In this document: one piece after another, positions 1-12,160 of the stretch
Position numbering within the stretch: the first letter of the stretch is position 1
Layout: each line of letters opens with the position of its first letter
NCBI RefSeq assembly: GCF_905475395.1
Contig: NC_058340.1
Span: forward strand, 60,428,181 to 60,492,180
Direction: 5' to 3'
Source: Chrysoperla carnea
Lineage: Eukaryota; Arthropoda; Insecta; Neuroptera; Chrysopidae
DNA length: 64,000 nt
Translations under genes and position numbers: made by a program
Notes under the pieces: model-generated
Told to the model about the DNA's origin: nothing
The model's input: only the letters and a program-made list of their open reading frames with translations
Database searches by the model: none

Positions 1-182
1 TTTATACAATTACAATTATGATGTGGGTGTAGTCGGTTACTTCGTTCTTATCTAAGCGACGACAATGTGATCAATTTTTTCGTCCCATTATTTTATAATT
101 CACACTGCCGCCTTCTGGATTTGAACCAGCAACCTATATCGAGGAAGACAAACGGTTAAAGTCTATCGCCTTAGAACGCTTT
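1..182 (-). repeat. tRNA-Leu-like relic, possibly a SINE fragment
   Basis: Read on the minus strand, 104-182 resembles a tRNA with a long variable arm. There is a D-arm-like stretch GCGTTCTAAGGCGA, an anticodon arm that folds as TAGAC / loop TTTAACC / GTTTG (anticodon would be TAA, Leu), and a box-B-like GGTTCAAATCC at 117-127. The 5' acceptor half is not recognisable, so it is not a working tRNA gene. About 100 bases of unrelated sequence follow on the 3' side up to the window edge, as expected of a tRNA-derived SINE body. A decayed tRNA pseudogene is the alternative. Confidence 0.35.
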
Positions 183-2607
183 ATTGAATTGTTATTGAAT
201 ACATCAGTAACCATGGCATTTGAATGTATATGGGTACACAATTTGCAATATAGATGTCTTAGTTTATTTGATTGGAATACTACTATTGTTAAATGAAATT
301 TTGTTTTTTTTTCCGTGATGAAATTTTTGTTACGCCTGGGATGCGTGGTTAATGAATTATTTTCGCGTAAGAATTACTTCATATAACAGATTTCATTAAA
401 TTCTGAAACAAGAACTTTTGTGCGATAATCTCAAAAGGGTTCAGAAGATAGTAATCATTCACACGAGCTAAAAAGTATGAGAAGTATGAAAAGTATAAAA
501 GAGTATGAAAAGTTTAAAATTAGAAATTACACGAAAAAAACTGAAATATTCAGATTGCTGACTGCAGAAGATACATTTATGGGTACACACTTTGACAAGA
601 AGCAAGTCTCGAAAATCTATTACCGTTTATAACGGTTATGTGCCCCCGGCATCAACGATACAAGCTACAATACTATTTTGAACTTCGTATTTTAATGATC
701 GTGGGAATGTATCAATGTATATACATTTCAATGAATATGATGTAAAAAGTATTCCTATAAAATAAATCATAGAAATGTTTATTTTTTATGAATTCATGAA
801 TTAAATAAATGAAATTATATTTCTGAATCAGTGTTGCTCAGTCCAACACTACTAATAACAAATGTATAGATATTTACTCTAAAACGAATTTATAATAATG
901 TAAAAATATATTCATAATTTTTAATTTACTGTAACGAATTTTTTAATTGAATATCTATCAAATAAAATTTTTGTGTTGAAATATTGTAATTTTAATGTTT
1001 ACTTTCGTTCATTTTGAAAACTATCATTAATCTTTAAAAAAATGTGGAAACAAGGAAAAATTGTAATGAAACATAATCATATTTTTGATAGTAGGCATAT
1101 AATTTTTGTTGCTTTTCAAATAATGTATTCACAGCACGAAATAAAACCTTTCATATTTTTAAGCTACTAGGAGGAAGTTAAATCTGATCCAATATTTATT
1201 ATGTTAGCAATTTTAAATGCGTAGATACAGATACCCTTCAGATATTACAATTCTTAAAGTTTGTATTTTTGGATGTTTAGATATTTGGATTTTTGTTATT
1301 CAATCACGCAAAAACAGATTTGAATGAAATTTTCCACCCAGTTTATTTATTACATGGATTATATTTACCTGTGGTATTATTAAAAAGGAAAGCGGCTGGG
1401 AAATGCTAGCAGGGCCGGATTAAACATTTGAGGAGCGCTGGCATGTAAGGGCAGGCTTTTTTTTTTTTAAATTTAAGAACTTATTTACATCGTAAGAAAT
1501 GTATGGCGTTTACTACAATGCTGGTATGGTATAAAGACAGATCCCATAATATCTATGTTGGCATAAATGATTCTACAGTATGAATAAGGCTATCTACCAG
1601 AAGTATTGTGAGTATCGCCAATCAGTATGAGCCTGACGCCCACACTGAATTGACTCGTCCGCCATTACTATTGCTAATATTACTATTTCTTCAAAACAGT
1701 ACACGGCATGGCGTTCACACCGCGCGGATAGTGACATAGTGATATCTCCCAAAAATTTCTTACCGTGTAGTTTCTTATATTTGTCTATGTAACGATAATG
1801 ATATAGAAAACGATATTCTATAATTTATGAGAAAAATTCATTTATTACTGAATCCATTGATCAATTAATTGTAGATCAAAAGCCTATTAATTGTAAAGTA
1901 AAAGATGTTACAAAGAAAAGAAAATAAAAGAAACAGCTCGTATATTGCCAAAGCCTCATGGAATGTGTTTCTTGTGACGTAAATGTTTCTATTTGTTCAT
2001 AAACAATAAATTGTTAATTCAATGAAATCGTTAATGTTCAAGTTGACTTACAAAATTAATAAATAGGCAACTTGAATTACGTATACGTTATGCGTGTATA
2101 TTTGTTTTCGATTAATTGACCTAACATTTACATATTACACCATGCAAGCAAGTCAGGTAGAACCCATCAGATTTTTTTTTGGTTATTTAAAACTTTTATA
2201 ATAACCTTGTGATAAAAGTGAAAGATTTTGGGAAAATGAACTGAATCCACATTAAACAAAATTATAATTTATTACCAACTGTTGTTAAAATTGATATCAA
2301 ATATAGAAATAAATATATTTTATTATTACCACAAAAGAATTAATAGTCTAATTTTTTATTATTATAGTTTCATTTTCAATCCCCCATATAGTTATAGGTA
2401 AGTAATAATATATATATATAACTGACATAATGACCTTAGAAAATTAATAAAAATTATAAATCAATGTACGTTGTATATCATATTTTATACATACAGGACG
2501 GACCACGAAAATCAGCGTTGTTTCTAGATATATGCTGGCAACACAAAATATGTATGTACCAATCGATTCGAATTATAACCCAAGTTTTCAATTTTCGTGT
2601 TTTCAAG
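183..2607. other. AT-rich intergenic DNA
   Basis: No gene is supported. It contains a degenerate short tandem repeat (471-520), a GC-richer fragment at 1387-1456 with the words AGGGCCGGATTAA and GAGGAGCGCTGG that reads like an old repeat end, and a short (TA)n run near 2408-2420. Confidence 0.6.
471..520. repeat. degenerate GTATGAAAA tandem repeat
   Basis: About five units of roughly 9-11 bp (AAAAGTATGAG, AAGTATGAAA, AGTATAAAAG, AGTATGAAA, AGTTTAAAA) lie head to tail. No coding potential is apparent; it is a decayed microsatellite or minisatellite. Confidence 0.6.
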
Positions 2608-2877
2608 TTGCTCATTTACGAACTCGACCTCACTTTTTACGTCCTAAGCACGCTATAAAAGCTTGATTCAGCTTGATATCTCTTTTCGTTTTTTAGTTAT
2701 CATGATGACAGACAATAAACAGACGACAGACAGACAGACAGACAGACTGAAATGGATTAATTAGTTGATTTTATGAACACCTATACCAAAATTTTGTTTA
2801 TGGCATCAGTATTTTTAAGTGTTATAAACTTGGGACTAAACTTAGTATACCTTGGTATATTTCATATACATGGTATA
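2608..2877 (+). repeat. family A repeat, 3' half (copy A1)
   Basis: This matches the 3' half of the family defined best by 14512-15083: CGAACTCGACCTCACTTTTT, then a GACAGACAGA microsatellite-like core, then GAACACCTATACCAAAATTT, and a terminal TATACATGGTATA. The 5' part is missing. No coding capacity is seen, so it is a non-autonomous or 3'-end fragment. Confidence 0.85.
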
Positions 2878-5800
2878 CAAATTTATCCATCATTTCCAGA
2901 GTTTTAAATATCTTGCAACTATGAAAATTGGATGTTCAAGGTTATGATTTAAATTATCCATATCATTGTCACCTGTTTTTCAAACAATTATCATCTTCTT
3001 GGCGAACTAACTTTTTTCATCGGTTTTACGTAGAGAACATTTTGTTTTTCTATGGAAGTAAAAGTATTTTTGATTAGCCACTCTGTATTATTTAAGGTAC
3101 ATAAATTTTATTATTTAATACTTTAATTAAATAAGGTGATTTCTCTTTTTTATTAAATTTATTTTAACAAAAGAGAAAGGTTTAACTTAAAAGGTTCTCG
3201 TCATATATATTGGGTATTCTAAAAATATCCCTTTAATTTGCCACATTTAAAAACAATGTTTCAAAAAACTTGCGGTCATGACAATTTTCGATTTCTATCT
3301 TTAGTGAATAGGTGTAGGTACCACTAGACAGAGGAAAGTTCACGATAATTAATTTTCTGATGATTCTATTCTGTGGTAATCGGGAATCCACTAAATTTCA
3401 CACAAAAAGCGTTTTTTTATAAAACTATTTTCATAAAAATATATTAAATTAAATTTAATTACAAATATAATCAAGGGTAATTAATTTAAGTAAACAACGT
3501 TAATTAATTTGATTGTTATTAATAAGTAATTTAATTGCAATTAATTTCATTTCGTCACTTTGTCAATATTATTGTAGAGGATATATTGAAGGAAATAGTT
3601 TTTAATATGGTGATTGTAGTGGAAATAATTATTATTAATCGATTAATAATTTTAATTACAAGATATTTAAATTGCCACTGATTAATTATTTGTTAATTGT
3701 GGCAACTGGTAGTGTTATTTATTGGAATTATTAATCATAATTAGAACCGAAGAATTAATAAAATAAACTGTTAATTATTTCTGCATTTAAGGTTTACCTT
3801 ACACTTCAACTGTCAATAGATTATTTAATAAATAATGTGTGAATTAATATTTCCGCTTTCTCTTAAAATATGCTCCTTTTTTCATAATTTAAAAAAAAAA
3901 AAAAGAAAAATTAAAAGAAATTTTTTAAAGTTTATTTTCAAGTTATTTATATAAAGAAGGGCTTAGTACTACGACTGTATTACTTTCTTAAGCCTATAAA
4001 ATACATGCGTTGGTAGTTGGCTGAAAAATTAATTATATTTATCTGACATCACTTCGTGTTGACTAAAAGTAACCTTATGCAATTTACCACTACTTCCCAA
4101 TCATTATAAGTTCTTTAAGCTTCATTAATTTTGGATTAAATCAGTAAACTGTGCTGAATAATACGAAATCAGGGCAGATTGACCGATTTTCTGCTTCGGA
4201 GAGAACTGAAATGTATATAAGTTTTGACTTGATTGGGGGGAAATCTGGTAGTTTCCATGTTCCGGACTAATCTAAACATCCATTTTTCTACCATATTTAC
4301 TGAATGAATTCTGTGTTCCAACCATCTAGCATCGTTGAAAGACAATAGCCATAAGAGTTGAGATGGACAAAACGGTTGGAGAGACTTGATTTTGTAAAAA
4401 AAGATAAAGATTTTAGCGTGTAAGAAGCTATGGCGAGTAGAAGTTGAGTAGAAGAAACCGTGAAGCCTGCGGAAAATTCAAGCTTTATCCATGTTTATTT
4501 AACTTAAGTCAACAATTAAAACATTTTTCAGGTCCTTCGAGGCAGAAGCAAGAAATTGAAGCACCCAAGAGTGCCACTATCATACGGTCTAAAATTTAAT
4601 TATAACTTTAATGTATTATAACACTATCCTTAATTTTAAGACACCCAATATAATTTTATTTATTATTATGACTAAGTACATTATAGGTTGTGTACTTTAA
4701 ACAGTATTCAAAGAGATCAAAAATAATTGATTTTATAAAAAGAATTGGTGTGAATGAATGGTATATTCTATTATCCATCCGTTCTACTTTGTAATATTAT
4801 AACACATCAAGTATAATGTTTATTTAATCAAAACAACACCACAAAATATAAAAAAAATATTATTAATTGTTATTTGCAATTTTTATTAAAATTAATAAAA
4901 GTACAAAGTGTGCTCCATAATAATGTGTTACATATTACTTACTATTTATAGTACGTGAGCTATTAACGTTATCGATAGTGAATTTTAAGACGACTGAATT
5001 TTGAATATTTCTTTCCTTAAAATTGGGTAAGGTTGCAGGAGATTTATGCCTTAAATTATAAAACTAATACGCATGGTATTAGCAACGGTAAAACTGACTG
5101 GCAATCTTACATATTTAAACGAGCAGTTCTTGTGTATATCAACAAACTCGGAAATGGCTCTAACGATTTTCATGAAATTTAGTATGCAGGGGTTTTCGGG
5201 GACGAAAATACGATCTAGCTAGGCTTCATTTTTTTAGAAAACTTCGTTTTATATGTCTTCAGGAACAAATGAAACATCAACTGCAAAATATGACTCTTCC
5301 TAACATCTGTTGGTGAGTATATACATTGTTCGTGGTTTGCTTTGTATGTATTGTACATTTTGAAGTCCGTGTGGCTTTGTCAGTTTTGATTGATATGTAG
5401 CTGTTGTGATATATACGTATATCGTAGTTAAGGAAATAAAGTACATTACTGGGACATTTAAATTTTAAACGGTTCTTATATTAGTGATAAAATTGGTCTC
5501 TTTTTAACTAATAAAATGCCGATCATCCAGGTATTTATAATTTATAGTACTAAAAGTACATGAAAAATGATTCACTAAATTGTCTTGAAAAATGTCACAA
5601 ATCAACTTTTTTGTGTCGTTGCCAGATCTTAAACTATTTTCAATGAATAGTGAATTAAGAGTTACATCTATGAGAAATAGATTACCTTTATTGTGTATTC
5701 TAAGTTAATATATGTTCATTATATTTGTATTAATTATAATGTAACTAGTTTTGGGTCGTGACATACTGAACTGAAGATGAATTCTCTCTTTCATTACTAG

Positions 5801-5924
5801 CATTGTACATTCAATTTTATTCAATCAAATTTCATTACAAAATCTTTAATCTATATGATTTATACCAGTGGCGGATAAGCAATGAAGAAAGAATAGGAAA
5901 TTTTACAATGGTTTGCAAAATGAA
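2878..5924. other. AT-rich intergenic DNA with TAATTA cluster
   Basis: No gene is supported. The notable part is about 3437-3840, where TAATTA and ATTAAT words are dense. The rest is AT-rich unique-looking sequence with homopolymer runs, such as A13 at 3892-3904. Confidence 0.6.
3437..3840. promoter_or_regulatory. cluster of TAATTA homeodomain-type cores
   Basis: I count at least six exact TAATTA words in about 350 bp, plus an ATCGAT flanked by TTAAT/ATTAAT. A perfect inverted repeat TTGCCAC (3672-3678) / GTGGCAA (3699-3705) encloses more TTAATT words. TAATTA is the known core for ANTP-class homeodomains, so an enhancer is possible. Base composition alone produces some of these words, and no target gene is visible nearby. 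Confidence 0.25.
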
Positions 5925-6174
5925 GACCCAATGGACCTATGTTGCTCATTTACGAACTCGACCTCACTTTTTACGACCTAAGCACACTTTAAAAATTTCA
6001 TCTTGATATCTCTTTTCGTTTTTGAGTTATTGTGCTTATGGACAGACAAACAGACAACCGAAAATGAACTAATTAGACACCTATACCAAAATTTTGTTGG
6101 TAGCATCAATATTTCTAAGCGCTGCAAACTTGGAACTAAACTTAATATACTATATTTCATATATACATGGTATA
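5925..6174 (+). repeat. family A repeat, 3' half (copy A2)
   Basis: It begins with GACCCAATGGACCTATGTTG, the family's internal region, and runs through the CGAACTCGACC block, a shortened GGACAGACAAACAGACAACC core, ACACCTATACCAAAATTTTG and the terminal ATACATGGTATAAA. The microsatellite core is shorter than in copy A4. Confidence 0.85.
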
Positions 6175-6894
6175 AAAAAGTCTTTTTTTTTCTTTTAAAT
6201 GCATATTAACTATGATTTTTAGTGTTGCACAATAAAAAATAATAAACTACACTCTGTTCATATATAAAATGTTTAGATTTATCGAACATGTCACTTTATG
6301 TACAAAATGTAATTAATATTTTAGATATATATTTTGCTAAACTCCTATAGTTTTTAATAATAAATGAAGAATATTAAATTTAAGATTATCTATATGTAAT
6401 TATGTAATTTATGATGCAGTTATGTGCAGTTATAGAGTGTAGGTATGTTTGTGTGCATATATACTTAATATTATGTTCTAAAAATGTGTGCAATATTTTA
6501 TACTGGTGAGAAATAAATGCAATTTGTCGAATGAAAAGTGATAACATCGAATTCATTTTATATGTAAGTAGCCGTTCGTTTATATTGAATACTATGTGTA
6601 CTAATTCTATGGTGTATGTTATAGTGTACAAATTCTAACCTTTGTGATAATTTGTTTCATATCCAATACAATAATAAACTACAAAAAACGGCTGAATATT
6701 ATGTTATCATCTTTATCTTTATATACTTATGTAACCGTTGGTGCATCGAATTGCAATCGTGTATTATTATTAACTAACTTCGGATCGGAAAAGGTGTACC
6801 GACGGAATTAAGTTAGAGAGAAAGTAAATTGAGAAGTCTATTCTGCCAAGTCCCTGTAGTGTGTGTCAATTGGAAGTGATGGTTAGAGGATATA
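6175..6894. other. AT-rich intergenic DNA, nothing recognised
   Basis: No gene, RNA or repeat was recognised. The 81-codon minus-strand ORF here (6386-6631) has low-complexity AT-driven composition and no recognisable motif. Confidence 0.5.
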
Positions 6895-7375
6895 ACTTCA
6901 ATACATAGTATTAAACAAAGTCGCTTTCGTCTGTCTGTCCCTAATTCCTATGTATGCTTAGATCTTTAAAACTACGCTAGGGATTTTGATGAGAATTTTT
7001 CTAATAGATAGAGTAATTCAAGAGAAAAGTTATTATGTATAAAATAAAATAGTAGAGTAAAGGGTTGAAATAAGGGTTGAAAATGATGAACTACAAAATC
7101 TTAAAAAAATGAGCATCGATTAAGCTCAAATATTGACAAGATATACAACCAGCTTCAAGGATTGTTTTGATCTATTTTTAACTTTCGAGGGGTGGAAGGG
7201 TAGAGCAAGAAAGTGGGGATGAATAATCGAATATTTTTAAATATACCCAAGTAGGGTATCCAATGGAAGTATATGGCGTGTATATTACAAAACTGTAACC
7301 TCTACGCAAGGGAATACGGAGAAGGGGGTGAAAGTGGAAATTTTGTCCGGCAAAGCGGGTAGTTCATAGCTAGTT
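6895..7375 (-). repeat. RTE-like LINE tail or related insect repeat
   Basis: On the minus strand it starts near an AACTACCCGCTTTGCC-like word and ends with CATCAAAATCC...GCGTAGTTTTAAAGATC, then AGGGACAGACAGAC, GAAAGCGACTTTG and ATACTATGTATTGAAGTT. From memory, this order of words is a widespread insect repeat, often described as a LINE 3' tail. The copy at 22017-22300 carries the same terminal block. No reverse transcriptase coding remains. Confidence 0.6.
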
Positions 7376-8728
7376 TATAATAAATGTTAATACGATTGAA
7401 GGGAACAGAAACGAGATATTCTCAAAAAATTGATTTTTGCAACCTTTGACCTTGAATTTACATTTATTATAAAAGTTGGGAATAATTTTATTCTCTACAA
7501 TTTTCATAATAAATGTAAAGTTGAAGGAAACGAAATACTCTCCAAAAAAACTGATTCACCTGAAAAAATCACCTTATTCCGTTAAATTCCGAGGTAAAAC
7601 CCTAAGATGATTGAGATGATGAATATAAAGTTCTATGGCGATAAATTGATCAATGTGTCACAGAGAATTTTATCCATTAATTCAATAAAAAAATTATTTT
7701 CTTTACCTAAGAGAGTATTATAAAGACCTTTAGGGAATATATTATATATGAATAAATATTGTAAATTAAAATATTCAATTTCCTATATTGGCCAATGATT
7801 GACAACACATTCTATACTTGTTATGTTACACTTTTATATTATTATGTGCATGGTACCAAATGAGTAGTTGTTAATTCTGACACGAGTGCCCTATTCAATG
7901 CAGGAAGTGGTTGGATTGCAAGCACTTGCATACTTACCAGAAACCAGCACTATATAGTACCGGATTAAATATTGGTGTACAAATGAAATATTGTGAAAAC
8001 TCATGTGATAAGACCACATGCAGTTTTTTTATTATTTTAATCATATATTTAACGAGTTACCATTTTACACAAAAAATGCAAGAAGACTATGAAGAAGTTT
8101 ATGCAAGAAGACTGCTGCAGTTCATATAATTTAAAATAATTTGTTTACATTTTTCTATACTTAAGACAGTTTGAGAGCGTAGGACGTGGTTGTCGAGAAT
8201 TATAATTCAAGTTTAAAAAGATAAATTCAAATTTTTAATATGCTTTTATTAGCTTGACGTGTAGCTACTTTAACAACTAACTTTATTATTTCGTGTTGTT
8301 GTCTACTTGATCTGCCCAATATGAATATAATTCGAAAATTTCTTACGAGGCACGGATGCGATGGTTAAATAACTAGAGAGAAACGGTGAAGTCCGTGTAA
8401 TGAAATTGCGAGTGTTAAAGAGAAGTTAAAGTATAATAATAATGTTAATTGTCACAGCATTGATTTTATTGGAAAGCTAATTTTATGCAATCTATGTTTA
8501 AATATGATTTTGAGCATGTGGAGGACACCTAGGCAAGTTTCAATAAAGCATAAAGTCAGAGTGGTGAATAAACGAAACTTTTTAGTCAAAGTTAAATTGA
8601 TAGCTCTCTGGGTGACATGGGCGGAGAGCAATTAATTCGGTAAATGAATGGTGTCCTGAGGAAAATAAAGTGATGAAGGAAAATAATGGTTTATCCTGAA
8701 ATTGGAACACCAAAAATTTAAAGTCAAT
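7376..8728. other. AT-rich intergenic DNA, nothing recognised
   Basis: No gene is supported. The 72-codon ORF at 7911-8129 shows no domain and ends in a small internal duplication around GCAAGAAGACT. Confidence 0.5.
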
Positions 8729-8915
8729 AACAAGTGAAAACAAACAATTGACTGAGTTAATTGTTGAAATACCATGTATAGACAGTATTAATTACGGATA
8801 TGAATTAATTATTTACTTTTATGAACACCTACAGCAAAATATTGTTCATAGCATCAATATTTTTAATCGTTACAAACTTAATATACCTTGATATAATTCA
8901 TTTATACATGGTATA
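8729..8915 (+). repeat. family A repeat with internal deletion (copy A3)
   Basis: It has both family ends but lacks the middle. The 5' block AACAAGTGAAAACAAACAAT through ATACCATGTATAGACAGT is followed after a short junction by GAACACCTACAGCAAAATAT and the terminal ATACATGGTATAAA. About 390 bp present in copy A4 is missing, including the GACAGACGG core. Confidence 0.85.
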
Positions 8916-11707
8916 AAAATAAGAGATTCATTATATGCAATATTAAATAAAGTTTGTTTTCAGATTAGAGTAACAGCAGCAGTTTCAACTGGTATTTCAG
9001 CTTCAACAGCTATAACTAGACTCTGGGTGTTTGAAACTTCTTTTTCCCACATATACTGCGCTTAATTATTCTTTGAATTATTCAAGGTACATTTGACACT
9101 AGGTACTACATATTACCCTATTATATATTTTCAGGATATCAAAATTTTAATAATAATTGTATTAAGAAGGGTTGGCTAAATCTAAAATCAGTATTCATTG
9201 AATGTTGTCACTACATTAAAATTAAAAAAACAGTTCAAAAGAAATAAGTAATCAAAAACGTGAAATTTGTAGATAAATAAAACACGCGCCAATAAAACTT
9301 AAAACCCATTCTACAAGATAACTTTTATATAAAAAAAAGAAACAAGCCTGGATATAACTAACTAACTAATTCAATTATGATTTTAAAATTATTTATTAAA
9401 GAACAAAGCAGCATACCCACTGGTATGCAGTTCATGGCTCTTGTATATAGTCCAAGAGCAAAGAGTTTAAAATATCACGAAACGAAAATACGAAACATCG
9501 CTGATAGATCTGCATAACTGATATTCGATTAAATATTGTTGAATTGAGACCGATGAAAGGATTCCGACAATACTTCACGTTGGTATTGACGTTTCAGCAT
9601 TTTCAAGTTGTCTTATCAGCAAAAGTAGATCAGATATGAATAATATAATCCAAATCTCTTTGGATGCTTTAAAAAAAACTGAAATCTAGTAATACATACT
9701 TTTTTTGATTTTCTTAAAAATCGTGGGCTTATAATGAAGATAAAAATTCTATAATTGGTTTTCCTACGATTGGGAGGCAATACTCACGCAATACAGGTAA
9801 GTTGGATTAAAAAGGAAATTGTGGATTTCATCATAGGTTGGCTTTCTAATATTCAATCAATACAAAAGAGGTAAAAACTAATACAATTATAAGAAATAAT
9901 ATATTTTGAGTTTTAAGCTGATTTCTTGCCATTTTGTCCACAAATATGGGTTTGGCAGGGTTTTTAATGTTCAAAACGCGAAAAGTGAATAAGTTTACCA
10001 TAACCATTTTATAACGGTTAATTATAAAACGCCTATTTAAAGATCCGCTTTAATATTTTCAAAAATTTTTGCATTATATACACCGTCATAGTATATGAGC
10101 TTGTAGTGAAATGAGATATAATTATTGTATCTAATAGACTGTACCAGCGGAGGCTTCTTATACACAATATTTAATGTGTGACCTGTTGTTTACAATACTT
10201 CTACTATTGTTGTTTCTGTTACAGTCGCAATAACCTTTTATAGTTGTCCACTCAATTCTTTCCAGTTCTCCTTCACTAAAAATTGTCGTCAAAATGTGTG
10301 ACTAATTTAAATTTTTCATTGAATTTTTTCAGTTTTTCATAAAGATGGTAGATATTTCTTCTAAGCAAACAGAAATTATAAAGGATTTTTCCTACGCTTC
10401 TTTCTTGCTGTACGTGTAAAATATGTCAATTTTAATTGCTATTATCTCATAAACGGTGTGGTAATTCGTCTTTAAATTTTAACATGGTGTGTATTGTTTA
10501 TTTAATTATTTATTTTCCAAGTTTGTAAATTTTCTAATATGTTGTGGAGCAACTACTTTAAGGAAATATTTCGTTAATTAATAATACATTAGTAATTTAT
10601 TTTCAAGTCAGACAGGCATTATAAATCTATTTTTTCGCAGTAAAATCTTCAACTTTTTGATTTGCAGTTTGATTCGGTTTTTTCGCATCAGCTCTTAGAC
10701 TAACATATAAAACATAGTTTGGTATATTGAATAAAAATAAATATTTGATTTCCTTGTATGATGCACAAAGTATGTACTTGAAATAAAACAATGAATAATA
10801 TAAACCGCATTCAAAAAAAACTACAGCAAAAAACAAAAAACTTTCATACATACACTTTTTTAAATGGAAATTGAAGAATACAGAATTTTACTCCAAAAAA
10901 TGCTGTGTGCAGATATTTGAAATCTCATACAAACACATACTTGGAATATTAAAAAACATGAAATGAACATGAATTGAAATGGGTGTACTTCGATTATTGC
11001 ACTCATCAAATATTATTACACAAACTTTTTTTTTCGTATTCACTAATATCGATTTCATCAGCAATTTTAAAAGGACATTCATCTTATATTATCAACCAGT
11101 GGCAACCGAAATACGTCAAAATTTATAAGAACTGAAAATACTTGGTTTATAAGAACTGATAATACTAGTCCCATCAATGAATGTTTTTACTCGGAAGTCC
11201 TCAATAACCTCCGATTTTGATGATTTTTTTTTTCAAAATGATTTTTTTTATATATTATTTAAAATAAGAAACATTTCAGAGGGGGAAATAATCTGGAGAG
11301 AATAGGCAATGTTGCAACTGATATATTGACCTCCCAGGCTAATTAGTTGATTTTCATGCTAAAACAGTTAAGTATCAAAGTACTACTTATAATTGAATAA
11401 CTAAAACTTAAAATAATATTTACCAATAGTTGGTAAAACTGCTTGAAATTTGTTTAGTATCTAAAACGAAGATGAAGTAACTCTAGATTTTTCAGGGCTG
11501 TTGGCCCTTAAAAACAAAACTCTAAACAAAAAAAAACTTTTCGATAGAAATACACAATATTTACAGGCATGCAACTGTAATATCCTCGGTCCTTTAGGGA
11601 TTGTTTTAAAATAAAGAAGTGAGCTTGAATTTCAAGCTTGAAAATGCATTTCTTCAATATACTCTTAAGCTTAAAGTGTTGTCAGAGAAATCGAAAATTC
11701 AAGAGGT
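8916..11707. other. AT-rich intergenic DNA
   Basis: No gene is supported. Minus-strand ORFs of 64-74 codons at 10627-11082 are lysine/phenylalanine/tyrosine-rich chance ORFs in AT-rich DNA. Confidence 0.5.
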
Positions 11708-12160
11708 AAGGTAGTACCTTATTTTCAACTTTGATGATGAATTTTGTTAGAACTTCATGAATGTAGACGAAAAATAAGAATACAATTTTTCGATACCTGT
11801 CTTGGTTTTCAAAATGTCGAAAGCTAAATAATTATACAAAATTTTCAATTTTCGATACCTTGAAAATTAGACCAGATACCGAAAAATTCTATTCTTACTT
11901 TTTGTCTTTTAAGTTTAGTTTAAGTAGTTTTTTTTTTCACCGACTAGTTTTTTGAAGAAATCTATAACACATATCATACGTCTACCCTTTTCCTCTAAGA
12001 CCAATGTTAAGTATGCCTACTTTTGAAGTGATTTATTTATTTAAATAATCGGGCAATCCGCCCCAAAATTTTCAGAATTGATTTTGACTTAGATTTAGAC
12101 TTTAAAATCAAGCATTTTATCCAAAATTTCCCTGGCACTCGAAAATCCCTAAAAATTTGA
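11708..12160 (-). repeat. family C repeat (copy C1) with hairpin
   Basis: Reading the minus strand, it runs from GAGTGCCAGGGAAATTTTGG through ACTTCAAAAGTAGGCA and AACATTGGTCTTAGAGG to the hairpin and the TCATCATCAAAGTTGAAAAT block. The hairpin arms on the plus strand are about 11766-11822 and 11848-11907, both carrying forms of GACGAAAAATAAGAAT...TTTTTCGATA. Same layout as C2 in opposite orientation. Confidence 0.75.
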
